Shown: positions 27,971-36,803 of the stretch, piece by piece
Numbering within the stretch: position 1 is the stretch's first letter
Layout: every line of letters starts with the position of its first letter
NCBI GenBank assembly: GCA_003232915.1
Contig: QIKE01000103.1
Span: forward strand, 1-48,072
Direction: 5' to 3'
From: Bacteroidota bacterium
GTDB taxonomy: Bacteria; Bacteroidota; Bacteroidia; Bacteroidales; F082
DNA: 48,072 nucleotides
Notes under the pieces: generated by a model
Databases searched by the model: none
What the model was told of the DNA's origin: nothing
Seen by the model: the letters and a program-made list of their open reading frames with translations, nothing else
Made by a program: the position numbers and the translations under genes

Positions 27971-29219
27971 TTTGACTGGTTTGTTTGACTTCATCTTTGC
28001 AATATTCCATAATATAATCGTTTGCCGGTCCAAAGCCGAGTTCATAGGCTTTAAGCCAATCTTTACAGGCTCCGGTCATATTGTTCATGTCAAATTTTGT
28101 AACGCCTCTGTTATAATAGTTTTTTATCCAATTGGAATAATCCATTACGTTTTTTGGTTCCAGATCAAGAGCTTTATTATAAAACCCGATGGCGTCGCTA
28201 TATTTTTGCATTTTACTTTCGGCATTACCGAGATACGAATATATTAGAAAGTCGGTGGGATTAGGATTTATTTTAAGTGCTTTAAAAAAAAAATTAATAG
28301 CACTGGGGTAATCACCGGTTTTATATTTCAAAACGCCCCAGTTGAAATAGTTGTGATACGGATCACGTACCATAGTTACATCGTGATCGACCTTGATATA
28401 GTTTTCTTCGGCACCACGAATAAAAGCTTTGAACTTATAGAAGTCCACTTCATAAAAGCTACGATCGAAAATTCTTTTCCAATTGTCAGGTGCGGTATAT
28501 ACCGTGGGCAAGTATGCATCGTTGAAAGATTTAATCATGCGAAAACGACAAACTTCTTTATCGCCGTTTTTGATAGGAAAAATAGCCAAAATAAGGTTCC
28601 AGTCATTAATAGTCTCAGCATTTTCAACCCTTTGCACTTGCCCCGTTAATATGTCTTCCCAGTGTTTAGTTTTGTATTGTTTAATAGTTCCTCGGGCAAA
28701 AACATTTAGATTCACTGTATATCTTTGGTTCCACGGAATATTGTTTGGCAATATTTCTGCCAGTTTTTTCCCACTGAAAACATAATAATCCAACGACTTA
28801 TAACTTTTCCAACCTTCTTTCAAAATAGGAAATTCGTATGCGCCATCGTGATATTTTTTTATTAACACATTATATTGCCGGTCATCTATCATCAGTTTAC
28901 GCATCTCTATAACAATAAAATTATCGTAGCCTAATTTTCTTTCGGGACTGGTACTTTTATTAGTTTTCTCATCCATAAACGGAATTCTGTTTTCGTCCGA
29001 CAACCAGCGTCCGTTATCCTGCTTCGACCAACCTTTGGCACTATCAATACTTCCTTCAACGCCGCTAAGCGTTGAAAAATTAATTAGATCGTTTTCATCA
29101 GGTTCTTTACATTTTTTACTATTGTTGTTGCTTTGTGCTTCCACAAAAAAGGGTGTCAACAACAATGCAATGATTAACATTTTGATAACTAACTGTAGAT
29201 GTGCTTTTATATGATGCAT
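27960..29219 (-). CDS. Secreted TPR-repeat protein of unknown function
   Basis: A 419-residue protein with an N-terminal signal peptide (hydrophobic LQLVIKMLIIALLLTPFF, cleavage after VEAQS). The middle (about 35-280) is a globular region I do not recognise, rich in Trp and Tyr. The last 130 residues carry at least two TPR motifs (YFNWGVLKYKTGDYPSAINF, YLGNAESKMQKYSDAIGFYN) and end GACKDWLKAYELG. I chose ATG 29219 because a perfect promoter box (29260-29267) lies between it and an upstream in-frame start at 29276. Its stop overlaps the start of the SPOR barrel gene by 11 bp, so the two proteins probably act together in the periplasm or at the outer membrane. Confidence 0.75.
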   Translation of the reverse strand: MHHIKAHLQLVIKMLIIALLLTPFFVEAQSNNNSKKCKEPDENDLINFSTLSGVEGSIDSAKGWSKQDNGRWLSDENRIPFMDEKTNKSTSPERKLGYDNFIVIEMRKLMIDDRQYNVLIKKYHDGAYEFPILKEGWKSYKSLDYYVFSGKKLAEILPNNIPWNQRYTVNLNVFARGTIKQYKTKHWEDILTGQVQRVENAETINDWNLILAIFPIKNGDKEVCRFRMIKSFNDAYLPTVYTAPDNWKRIFDRSFYEVDFYKFKAFIRGAEENYIKVDHDVTMVRDPYHNYFNWGVLKYKTGDYPSAINFFFKALKINPNPTDFLIYSYLGNAESKMQKYSDAIGFYNKALDLEPKNVMDYSNWIKNYYNRGVTKFDMNNMTGACKDWLKAYELGFGPANDYIMEYCKDEVKQTSQNER

Positions 29220-29259
29220 AATAATTTTCCCGATTAATTTTGAAAAATGTAAATGTAAA

Positions 29260-29267
29260 CAAAAATA
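29260..29267 (-). promoter_or_regulatory. -7 box of the TPR/SPOR-barrel operon
   Basis: On the minus strand TATTTTTG is a perfect match, about 40 bp before the chosen ATG at 29219. No good -33 element was found. Confidence 0.5.
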
Positions 29268-29387
29268 CTTGCTCACAAAAATAAATTGACACTTAATTTA
29301 ATAATTTATTAACAACCAAAAAAACAGTTAAAATCATCATAATCAACTCATTAATATTGTATTTTGTTGAAAATTCAATAATCACTA

Positions 29388-32018
29388 TTATAAGTTTATC
29401 TTTTCTACAATGCTTCGTGCAGCTGAAAAAGCTTTCTCAATGCCTTGTGCATCTTTGCCTCCTGCCATAGCCAAATGAGGCTGCCCGCCACCTCCACCTT
29501 TAATGTAATGTGCAATTTCTTTAATAATTATTCCGGCATTTAATTTTTTTTCGTTAACCAATTCATCCGACAAAGCTACAAAAAGATTAACTTTTCCGTT
29601 GTGGACAATGGCAATAACCACAAAAACGTTGTTGGCCATTGAGCGTAACTTATGCGCCAAATTTTTAACATTTACCGGATCGTAGTCAATTTTTCTTGCT
29701 ACAAATAAGATATTTTTAAGCTTTTCGGCTTCTTCAAAAAGTTCTTTGCTCACCCTTAATGAATTCTCATTTTGGTAAATTTCGATTTTTTTCCGGAGAA
29801 TAACATTTTCCTCAATCAGTTGCTGAACAGTGTGTAAGGTGTCTGATTGAATTTTAAATAAACTTTTGATATTGTTTAAAAGGGTTAATTGTTTAGTGAA
29901 AAATTCTTCAGCTTTATCGGCTGTAATGGCTTCGATACGTCGCACACCTGCGGCGATTCCGCTTTCGGAAACAATTTTAAAACATCCGATTTGGCCGGTG
30001 GCTTCCACATGAGTTCCTCCACACAATTCAATGCTATAATCGGGGTCGAAAGTAATTACCCTCACTTTGTCGCCGTATTTTTCGCCAAAAAGTGCCATAG
30101 CTCCTTTGGTTTTGGCTTCTTCTATAGAAATGCCATCCTCAATCTTTAATGCAATATTTTCTCTAATTTTTAAATTTACGAGATGCTCAATAGCTTTAAT
30201 TTCTTCGCCGGTAGTTTTTGTAAAATGCGAAAAGTCGAAACGTAGCCGGTCGGCATTTACCAATGAGCCTTTTTGTTCGACATGTATTCCTAATACTTTG
30301 CGTAATGCTGCATGCATTAGGTGGGTGGCACTATGATTGTTAGCTATTAATCGACGCTTATTGGCATCCACTTTGGCAATAAATACCGATTTGGGATGTT
30401 TGGGTTTTTCTAAACATATATGAATCCAAAGATTGTTTTCTTTTTTGGTATTGATAATATGCAAGGTTTCGTATTTGGTAATTAGCTCTCCAGTGTCGCC
30501 AATTTGTCCGCCTGATTCGGCATAAAAAGGTGTTTTATTAAGCACTACTTCGTAAAAGGTTTTCTTTTTTGCCACCACTTTGCGGTATTTCAAAATTTTG
30601 GCTTCATTTTCTAATTGCCAATAACCTGTAAATTCGGTTTTGTTGTCCGACGTTCCCACCTCTATCCAAATGCCCGAATCTTTGGCGGCATCTTGTCGCG
30701 AACGCGCTTTTTGTGTTTCGAGACCTTTGTTGAACCCTTTCATATCCACAACAAATTCTTTTTCACGTGCCATTAGTTCTGTAAGATCAATGGGAAAGCC
30801 GAAGGTGTCGAATAGTTCGAAAGCAAAGGCGCCGGGAATAATTTTGATGTCGGAATGATTTTCGAGAAACTGATCGAAACGATGGATGCCGAGAGCCAAA
30901 GTTTTCTGAAAAGCTGCTTCTTCTTCCTTTATTACCTGTGTAACAAGGTTTTGCTGCAATTCAATTTCTGGAAAAGAAACTTTCATCTGTTCCACAAAAA
31001 CAGGGAGCAGTTTATAAATAAAAGGTTCTTCTATTTTTAGAAAAGAAAAACCGTAGCGAACAGCACGACGCAAAATGCGGCGGATTACATAACCTGCTCC
31101 CGTATTCGACGGCAATTGACCGTCGGTAATGGCAAAAGCTACGGCTCGCAAATGGTCGGCAACAACGCGCAAAGCAGTATCCACATCTTCATTTTTGCCA
31201 TATTCGACACCGGCAATATTAACCAACGCTTGAATCAGCGGTTGAAAAATATCCGTGTCGTAATTTGATTTAACTCCTTGCAAAACCATTGTTAAACGCT
31301 CGAAACCCATGCCGGTATCAATGTGTTTTTCAGGTAATATCTCAAGGTTTCCATTGGCTTGCCGGTTGAACTCAATAAATACCAAATTCCATATTTCGAT
31401 AACTTCAGGATGGCCTTTGTTAACTAATTCACGTCCTGATATTTTTTTCTTTTCTTCATCATTGCGCAAATCAATATGAATTTCGGAGCAAGGGCCGCAG
31501 GGGCCTGACTCACCCATTTCCCAAAAGTTGTCTTTTTTGTTGCCATACAAAATCCGGTCTTCAGGTACGATTACTTTCCAATATTCAAAGGCTTCGTTGT
31601 CGGTTTTCAAACCATAGAGCTTATCTCCTCCGAAAACAGTTACGTACAAATTTTCTTTATTAATTTTATACACTTCCGTCAACAGTTCCCATGCCCATTT
31701 TATGGCTTCCTTTTTAAAATAATCGCCAAACGACCAGTTACCGAGCATTTCAAACATCGTATGATGATAAGTATCGTGTCCCACTTCTTCAAGGTCGTTG
31801 TGTTTGCCCGAAACACGCAAACATTTTTGAGTGTCCGTTACACGGGAATGTTTTGGCGGCCTATTACCGAGAAAAATATCCTTGAACTGATTCATTCCCG
31901 CATTAATAAACATCAACGAGGGATCATCTTTAATTACCATTGGTACTCCCTGAACTATTAAGTGATTTTTATTTTTAAAAAAATCAAGAAAGGTCTGCCT
32001 TATTTCGTATGAATTCAT
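29388..32018 (-). CDS. alaS: Alanyl-tRNA synthetase
   Basis: AlaRS charges tRNA-Ala and edits mischarged Ser and Gly. The 876-residue protein is complete: the class II aminoacylation core (MNSYEIRQTFLDFFKNKNH at the start; GTGMGFERL-like TGMGFERLTMVLQG), the editing-domain zinc motif NHSATHLMHAAL near residue 563 with CGGTHVEATGQIG near residue 668, and the C-terminal DHHA1 domain ending GGGGGQPHLAMAGGKD. It is transcribed from a promoter at 32068-32075 that faces the M23 peptidase promoter. Confidence 0.97.
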   Translation of the reverse strand: MNSYEIRQTFLDFFKNKNHLIVQGVPMVIKDDPSLMFINAGMNQFKDIFLGNRPPKHSRVTDTQKCLRVSGKHNDLEEVGHDTYHHTMFEMLGNWSFGDYFKKEAIKWAWELLTEVYKINKENLYVTVFGGDKLYGLKTDNEAFEYWKVIVPEDRILYGNKKDNFWEMGESGPCGPCSEIHIDLRNDEEKKKISGRELVNKGHPEVIEIWNLVFIEFNRQANGNLEILPEKHIDTGMGFERLTMVLQGVKSNYDTDIFQPLIQALVNIAGVEYGKNEDVDTALRVVADHLRAVAFAITDGQLPSNTGAGYVIRRILRRAVRYGFSFLKIEEPFIYKLLPVFVEQMKVSFPEIELQQNLVTQVIKEEEAAFQKTLALGIHRFDQFLENHSDIKIIPGAFAFELFDTFGFPIDLTELMAREKEFVVDMKGFNKGLETQKARSRQDAAKDSGIWIEVGTSDNKTEFTGYWQLENEAKILKYRKVVAKKKTFYEVVLNKTPFYAESGGQIGDTGELITKYETLHIINTKKENNLWIHICLEKPKHPKSVFIAKVDANKRRLIANNHSATHLMHAALRKVLGIHVEQKGSLVNADRLRFDFSHFTKTTGEEIKAIEHLVNLKIRENIALKIEDGISIEEAKTKGAMALFGEKYGDKVRVITFDPDYSIELCGGTHVEATGQIGCFKIVSESGIAAGVRRIEAITADKAEEFFTKQLTLLNNIKSLFKIQSDTLHTVQQLIEENVILRKKIEIYQNENSLRVSKELFEEAEKLKNILFVARKIDYDPVNVKNLAHKLRSMANNVFVVIAIVHNGKVNLFVALSDELVNEKKLNAGIIIKEIAHYIKGGGGGQPHLAMAGGKDAQGIEKAFSAARSIVEKINL

Positions 32019-32064
32019 TTTAAGGTTATTAACAACATTATGTGAATTATTATTATTTATAAAG

Positions 32065-32094
32065 TTGCAAATTTACGGTAATTAATTAATTTTG
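32065..32094 (+). promoter_or_regulatory. Promoter of the M23 peptidase-MerR series
   Basis: TTG at 32065-32067, a 19-bp spacer and TAATTTTG at 32087-32094 fit the Bacteroidota consensus well. The start codon is 20 bp after the box. Confidence 0.65.
32068..32075 (-). promoter_or_regulatory. -7 box of alaS
   Basis: On the minus strand TAAATTTG is a perfect TAnnTTTG match, 49 bp before the alaS ATG. It overlaps the space between the -33 and -7 elements of the opposite promoter. Confidence 0.6.
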
Positions 32095-32114
32095 CATTCA
32101 ATTAAAGGAAAACA

Positions 32115-33086
32115 ATGGCGAAAACCAGATATGTTTTTAACGATAAAACGCTGGCGTACGAGGAGTTGATATACACTCCGGCGCAAAAAATCTTTCGGTT
32201 CTTTATGTTCCTAATTAGCGCTTTGGCGTTGTCGGTGATTTTAATTTTCCTGTCGTTTACTTTTTTCGATTCACCTAAAGAAAGGATGCAGGCTCGTGAA
32301 ATTACCGAGTATAAGTTGCAGTACGAAATTATGAACAAAAAATTGGATAAGTTACAACAACTTGTTGTTGAACTTGCCAATCGCGATGATAATATTTACC
32401 GTGTAATTTTTGAGGCCGAACCTATTTCTAAAGAAATACGTGAAGCCGGTTATGGTGGCGTTGACCGTTATAGCAAACTCGAAGGCTACGATAATACGCA
32501 ACTATTGGTGGAAACTGCCAAAAAACTCGATCGCCTTACAAGCGAAATTTATGTGCAGTCGAAATCGTTTGATGAAGTGTTTAAAATGGCCCGTAACAAA
32601 GAAAAGATGCTGGCGGCCATTCCTGCCATTCAGCCTGTTAAAAATATCGACCTCAAACGAATATCATCATATTATGGTTATCGTATCGATCCCATATATA
32701 AAGTGAAAAAGTTTCATGCCGGAGTTGATTTTTCGGCACCTAAGGGTACCCCCGTTTTTGCCACCGGCGACGGAATAGTGATTAAAATAAGACGCTCGAA
32801 AAGAGGCTATGGCAACAATATCGAAATTGACAATGGATATGGCTATCACACCCTTTTTGCTCACCTAAGTGCTTTTAAAGTAAAAAAAGGACAAAGAGTT
32901 AGAAGAGGACAAATTATCGGATTAGTGGGTAATACCGGTAAGTCAACAGCTCCGCATCTGCATTATGAAATTAGGAAAAACAATAAAACGGTAAATCCTG
33001 TTTACTACTTTTTTAACGACCTTACTCCCGAAGAATACGAAAAAATGCTGGAGCTGTCGAAAATGCCTTCACAATCACTTGATTAA
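32115..33086 (+). CDS. M23 family metallopeptidase, membrane-anchored
   Basis: A 323-residue LytM-type endopeptidase that should cut peptidoglycan cross-bridges. It has one membrane segment (about 28-50), a coiled-coil-like stretch (about 56-90, ITEYKLQYEIMNKKLDKLQQ) and a LytM domain. The zinc ligands are present: His201 and Asp205 in HAGVDFSAP and His283 in HLHYEIR, with the catalytic His281 (and His250 in LFAHLS). It may therefore be active rather than a degenerate activator. It is followed 9 bp later by a MerR-type regulator and diverges from alaS. Confidence 0.93.
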   Translation: MAKTRYVFNDKTLAYEELIYTPAQKIFRFFMFLISALALSVILIFLSFTFFDSPKERMQAREITEYKLQYEIMNKKLDKLQQLVVELANRDDNIYRVIFEAEPISKEIREAGYGGVDRYSKLEGYDNTQLLVETAKKLDRLTSEIYVQSKSFDEVFKMARNKEKMLAAIPAIQPVKNIDLKRISSYYGYRIDPIYKVKKFHAGVDFSAPKGTPVFATGDGIVIKIRRSKRGYGNNIEIDNGYGYHTLFAHLSAFKVKKGQRVRRGQIIGLVGNTGKSTAPHLHYEIRKNNKTVNPVYYFFNDLTPEEYEKMLELSKMPSQSLD

Positions 33087-33095
33087 TGGGGTATT

Positions 33096-33455
33096 ATGGC
33101 AGTAAAAATTTATTACCGAATTGGAGAAATCGCCAAAATGTTTGACGTAAATCCGTCCTTGATACGCTATTGGGAAAAGGAGTTTCATTTTATTAAACCC
33201 CGAAAAAGCAGCAAGGGAACACGATATTATTCCCAAAAAGATATTGATCGTTTTGCAATAGTTTACCATCTGATAAAAGAAAAGGGGATGACCATTCAAG
33301 GTGCTAAAGAATATTTTGGAAAATATCATTACGAAAAACCAGGTGGAAAACTTAATGTTATAAATACTCTTACACGAACAAAACAATTGCTAAAGGAAAT
33401 AAGAAATGTACTATTTGAGGCTTTGGAAAAACCCCAGGAGAAAAAACAGCCATAA
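33096..33455 (+). CDS. MerR family transcriptional regulator
   Basis: A 119-residue regulator. The winged-helix DNA-binding region is at about 6-75 (YYRIGEIAKMFDVNPSLIRYWE, then GTRYYSQKDIDRFAIVYHL), and the tail (about 85-119) is a short helical dimerisation segment with no metal- or drug-binding domain. Short MerR proteins of this kind are common in Bacteroidota, and their targets are mostly unknown. It lies 9 bp after the M23 peptidase gene and is probably co-transcribed. Confidence 0.9.
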   Translation: MAVKIYYRIGEIAKMFDVNPSLIRYWEKEFHFIKPRKSSKGTRYYSQKDIDRFAIVYHLIKEKGMTIQGAKEYFGKYHYEKPGGKLNVINTLTRTKQLLKEIRNVLFEALEKPQEKKQP

Positions 33456-33515
33456 AATAAATAACGTAGCTATTGTTATCTCATACGATGATGAAATTTA
33501 AAGCAATAAAGCATT

Positions 33516-34292
33516 ATGGATTTAAAAATAACCGGAAAATGGTTTTTTGTTGGCGGTGCCGGCAGTGGCTTTGGCAAAGCTGTTGCCATTCAGTTAGCTA
33601 GAGAGGGTGCACGGATTCTTGCCGTAAGTCGCACCGAACAAAAGTTGCAACTTTTGCAAAGCTCATTTCCCGAACAAATAGAAATTCTTTGCGGAAATCT
33701 TTTCGACATTAATCTTCATCCCGAAATTATTAAAAGACTTAAAAATTTCGAGCTTTCCGGTGCATTTATCAATGCAGGAGGACCGCCGGCGGGTGGATTC
33801 TACGAAATAAATCAGAGCCAGTGGGAAGAAGCATGGAAAACCGTTGTAAGTTGGAAAATCGCTTTGACCAAGAGTCTTGTACCATTGATGCGTAGGCATA
33901 ATTATGGTCGTTTACTTTTTCTCGAAAGTGTGTCGGTAAAACAAGCAGTGCCCAACCTTATTTTGAGCAATGCTTTGCGTCCGGCGGTGGTCGGTTTTGC
34001 CAAAACCATTGCCAATGAAGTAGCTGCCGACGGTATCACCGTAAATGTTTTGGCTCCAGGCTACCATACTACGACTGCTATGGAAAGACTTTTTGCTAAA
34101 AAAGCATGTCGTGAAAACATCAGCAATGAAGAAGCCAAACAATCGTTTGAAAATGAAATACCCGTAGGCAAAATTGGCAAACCCGAAGAGTTGGCAAGTC
34201 TGGCTATGTGGCTTCTTTCGCCTTTGTCGCGCTATGTTACAGGTCAGGTTATTGGCCACGACGGTGGTATGGTAAAAGGTTTTTTCGGATAA
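33516..34292 (+). CDS. Short-chain dehydrogenase/reductase family protein lacking the catalytic Tyr-Lys motif
   Basis: A 258-residue SDR-fold protein. The nucleotide-binding loop is GGAGSGFGKAVA (about 13-24), NAG appears as INAGGPP (about 85-91), and the C-terminal GQVIGHDGGMVKGFFG fits FabG-like members. The conserved serine region is visible (LFLESVSVKQAVPN). Where the YxxxK catalytic pair should stand the sequence reads LSNALRPAVVGFAK, so Tyr is replaced. Related Bacteroidota sequences share this S-N-x-x-R form, so it is probably a real subfamily rather than an error. The substrate is unknown. It lies 60 bp after MerR. Confidence 0.85.
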   Translation: MDLKITGKWFFVGGAGSGFGKAVAIQLAREGARILAVSRTEQKLQLLQSSFPEQIEILCGNLFDINLHPEIIKRLKNFELSGAFINAGGPPAGGFYEINQSQWEEAWKTVVSWKIALTKSLVPLMRRHNYGRLLFLESVSVKQAVPNLILSNALRPAVVGFAKTIANEVAADGITVNVLAPGYHTTTAMERLFAKKACRENISNEEAKQSFENEIPVGKIGKPEELASLAMWLLSPLSRYVTGQVIGHDGGMVKGFFG

Positions 34293-34586
34293 TGAAGTCA
34301 AAGAAAACTAACAGTATTGGTTGTTGATGGGCAGTTGTAAAACTAATAACATTACCTAATAATAAGATTACATAATAATTTGATGTGCCCGATACATTGG
34401 AAAGATTATATAAACTGAACTCGGGAATGCCTGTTTTTTTGTTAATAAAAAAAAACTAAATAATATTTTGAGAGGATAGAATAGTAAATTCTTGAAAACT
34501 GACAATAATACCCCTTACTTATTAGGGACTTGCACCCTCCAGAACATTTCCCCCTCTATCCCTGCTGCTTTTTAATAATAAATTTG
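34293..34586. other. Intergenic region, no gene seen
   Basis: About 290 bp between the SDR gene and the Crp promoter, AT-rich, without a recognised element. Confidence 0.4.
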
Positions 34587-34594
34587 TATTTTTG
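34587..34594 (+). promoter_or_regulatory. -7 box of the Crp/Fnr regulator gene
   Basis: A perfect TATTTTTG, 51 bp before the chosen ATG. It overlaps an upstream in-frame start near 34592, which argues against that start. Confidence 0.6.
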
Positions 34595-34645
34595 ATGTTT
34601 TTATTTAAACCATTGTGTACGAGCATAAACACAGAGAAAACAAAC

Positions 34646-35209
34646 ATGTATTTTGTCACTGAGATATTAAAACAATTTGCAACAATAAGTGAGAAAGCCA
34701 AGATTGAATTGGCAGAAATGGTTATAAAAAGAGAACTTCCGAAAGGTACATTACTTTTGGAAGAAGGTAAGACATGCAAATATTTGAATTTTTTAGAAAG
34801 TGGTTTTGCAAGAGCATTTTATTACCAAGACGGAAAGAAGATTACATCTTGGTTTGCTTTTGAAAACGACATTGTTGCTTCAATGTATTCGTTTACCACT
34901 CAAAAACCAAGTTTTGAGAACATCGAAATCATTGAAAATAGTGTGTTTCATAGTATTTACTTCGAACAGTTGGAGAAACTTTACCGAAAATATCCCGAAT
35001 TTAATTTAATAGGGCGACTCCTTATCGAAAAATATTTCATCGAATTGGAAGAACGGATTTTGTCATTACAAATCCAACCTGCCAAAGAACGATACCAAAA
35101 AATATTAAAAAACCAGCCGGAGCTTTTACAGCGGGCGTCTCTTGGACACATAGCTTCTTATCTGGGTATTTCGCAAGAAACATTAAGCCGGATCAGAGCT
35201 AATATTTAA
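34646..35209 (+). CDS. Crp/Fnr family transcriptional regulator
   Basis: A 187-residue one-component regulator. The N-terminal cyclic-nucleotide-binding-like barrel spans about 8-120 (RELPKGTLLLEEGKTCKYLNFLESG). A long dimer helix follows (YFIELEERILSLQIQPAKERYQK), then a C-terminal helix-turn-helix (LLQRASLGHIASYLGISQETLSRIR). No Fnr-type cysteine cluster is present, so it is not an iron-sulfur oxygen sensor; the effector is unknown. The start at 34646 places a perfect promoter box upstream. Small-molecule efflux and membrane genes follow on the same strand. Confidence 0.9.
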   Translation: MYFVTEILKQFATISEKAKIELAEMVIKRELPKGTLLLEEGKTCKYLNFLESGFARAFYYQDGKKITSWFAFENDIVASMYSFTTQKPSFENIEIIENSVFHSIYFEQLEKLYRKYPEFNLIGRLLIEKYFIELEERILSLQIQPAKERYQKILKNQPELLQRASLGHIASYLGISQETLSRIRANI

Positions 35210-35260
35210 GTCGACTTTCACTTTTTGACTTTTGTCAAAAGATAAATCATAATAAAGAAA

Positions 35261-35268
35261 TATTTTTG
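35261..35268 (+). promoter_or_regulatory. -7 box of the hypothetical protein/SMR pair
   Basis: A perfect TATTTTTG, 32 bp before the ATG at 35300, in the 90-bp gap after the Crp gene. Confidence 0.6.
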
Positions 35269-35299
35269 CAGTCTTGTTTTAACTAAATATGTTTTTACA

Positions 35300-35731
35300 A
35301 TGTCCATAGATGTTTTAGTTACATATCCATTGCAATTTTTCATTGCAACTATATTTGCGCAAAATCAAATGGTGAGAAATTTGTTATCGGAAGATAAAGA
35401 GGGTATTACCGAAGTTTACGAGAATAATGGCAAGATATATAGTAAAATAGTTTGGCTTAAAGAGTCTGATAGTGACAAGTGTGTACGATATACCGATAAT
35501 GAAAATCCTGACACGATATTAAGGATACGCCCTTTGCTTAATGTAGTAATTTCTAAAGATTTTAATTACAAAAATAACAAAGGGAAACGCATAACTTTCT
35601 ACGAGTTGAAGAGTGGGAAAACCTATACTTGCATAATGTGGCTAACCTATAAAAACATATTAAAAGATAGAGGTTGCCTGAGTATTTTTTATCAGAATTT
35701 AAGTTTGGACAAAAACGAATTAAAAAAATGA
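35300..35731 (+). CDS. Hypothetical protein
   Basis: A 143-residue protein I do not recognise. The first 20 residues are hydrophobic (LVTYPLQFFIATIFA) but do not form a clean signal peptide. The rest alternates polar and aromatic residues and looks like a small beta-rich domain (KIYSKIVWLKESDSDKCVRY, TFYELKSGKTYTCIMWLTY). A start at the internal Met (MVRNLLSEDKEG, residue 24) is possible. A perfect promoter box upstream and the lack of overlap with other genes support it as real. It precedes an SMR efflux gene by about 47 bp. Confidence 0.55.
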   Translation: MSIDVLVTYPLQFFIATIFAQNQMVRNLLSEDKEGITEVYENNGKIYSKIVWLKESDSDKCVRYTDNENPDTILRIRPLLNVVISKDFNYKNNKGKRITFYELKSGKTYTCIMWLTYKNILKDRGCLSIFYQNLSLDKNELKK

Positions 35732-35778
35732 TGAAGGGCAAAATTTATTCAATAATCAGCTTTAAAAGAAATAAAAAA

Positions 35779-36108
35779 ATGACATTCATATATTTGGCAA
35801 TAGCAATACTTGCTGAAGTTACGGCGACAAGTGCCTTAAAGGCTTCTGATGAATTTACAAAGATAATACCGGTATTGATAATAATTGCTGGATATGGATT
35901 GGCATTCTATTTTATGACCTTGGTGTTAAGAACTTTACCGATAGGAATCACTTATGCCATTTGGTCGGGACTGGGTATTGTTTTGGTTACAATTGTGGGT
36001 GCGATTTTATATAAGCAAATACCTGACACTCCGGCAATTGTTGGTATGGGATTAATAGTTGCAGGAGTGGCCGTGATAAATATTCTTTCAAAAACGGTAA
36101 TAAATTAA
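35779..36108 (+). CDS. Small multidrug resistance (SMR) family transporter, EmrE/QacE type
   Basis: A 109-residue protein with four membrane helices, working as a dual-topology proton antiporter. Glu13 in IAILAEVTATSALK is the essential carboxylate of the EmrE type (Glu14 in EmrE). LPIGITYAIWSGLGIVLVTI and the last helix AIVGMGLIVAGVAVINILS are characteristic. The YAIWSGLG form favours Qac-type (drug/cation) over Gdx-type (guanidinium) pumps, though this is inference. The true start is ATG 35779; the longer upstream frame overlaps the preceding gene. Confidence 0.92.
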   Translation: MTFIYLAIAILAEVTATSALKASDEFTKIIPVLIIIAGYGLAFYFMTLVLRTLPIGITYAIWSGLGIVLVTIVGAILYKQIPDTPAIVGMGLIVAGVAVINILSKTVIN

Positions 36109-36233
36109 TGAACTTTCAGGCTTCATAACATAAAGATAATCAAATGATCAAAATAAATGGGTAAAAAATGAGGCAATATATAGAGTAATTATCACACATA
36201 CAATTAAATAACATCATAAAAAATAAATACATT

Positions 36234-36803
36234 ATGGATTTAATAGTTTTATACATCACAACAGGTATCTCGGTGCTAATGGGCATATATGTTTTTTCTG
36301 GGATAAAGAAAACGTACGACAGAAAAGGAACCTATACGAATAAACTTCTGACTCTTTGGTACACTATGTGGGCGTTTCACCATGTTCCATTGATGTTGGC
36401 ATCATATTATGGCGTGTGGTCGATACCCATTGACAAAACATTTGCTATGGCAGGAGGTTTAATTTTATTTCTCGCTGGAGTAATCCTTCTGCCAATGGGG
36501 ATGATTGAGTTTCGCACATTGAGTAGGTCAACCGGACAGGATATTTCAAAACTTATAACAACAGGCATTTACAGATGGAGCCGAAACCCGCAGTTTGTCG
36601 GGTGGTTTTTGATGCTTCTTGGAATATCACTTGCCGGGCGGTCCGGATTTGCATTTGCACTTACAGTAGTATTCATCATTGTGATTTATTTATATACAAT
36701 TCTGCTGGCAGAACCTTACCTTGAAAGTTTATATGGCGAGGAGTACCGTTTGTTTAAAAAGAGAACCGCAAGATGGATTGGAATACCAAAAGAAAATAAA
36801 TAA
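36234..36803 (+). CDS. ICMT/PEMT-like integral membrane methyltransferase
   Basis: A 189-residue protein with about five membrane helices. The C-terminal half carries the family signature: GIYRWSRNPQFVGWFLMLLG (about 119-138) and EPYLESLYGEEYRLFKKRTARWIG (about 161-184), the AdoMet-binding region of isoprenylcysteine carboxyl methyltransferase-like enzymes. Bacterial members methylate small molecules or lipids; the substrate is unknown. It follows the SMR gene by 125 bp on the same strand. Confidence 0.87.
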   Translation: MDLIVLYITTGISVLMGIYVFSGIKKTYDRKGTYTNKLLTLWYTMWAFHHVPLMLASYYGVWSIPIDKTFAMAGGLILFLAGVILLPMGMIEFRTLSRSTGQDISKLITTGIYRWSRNPQFVGWFLMLLGISLAGRSGFAFALTVVFIIVIYLYTILLAEPYLESLYGEEYRLFKKRTARWIGIPKENK

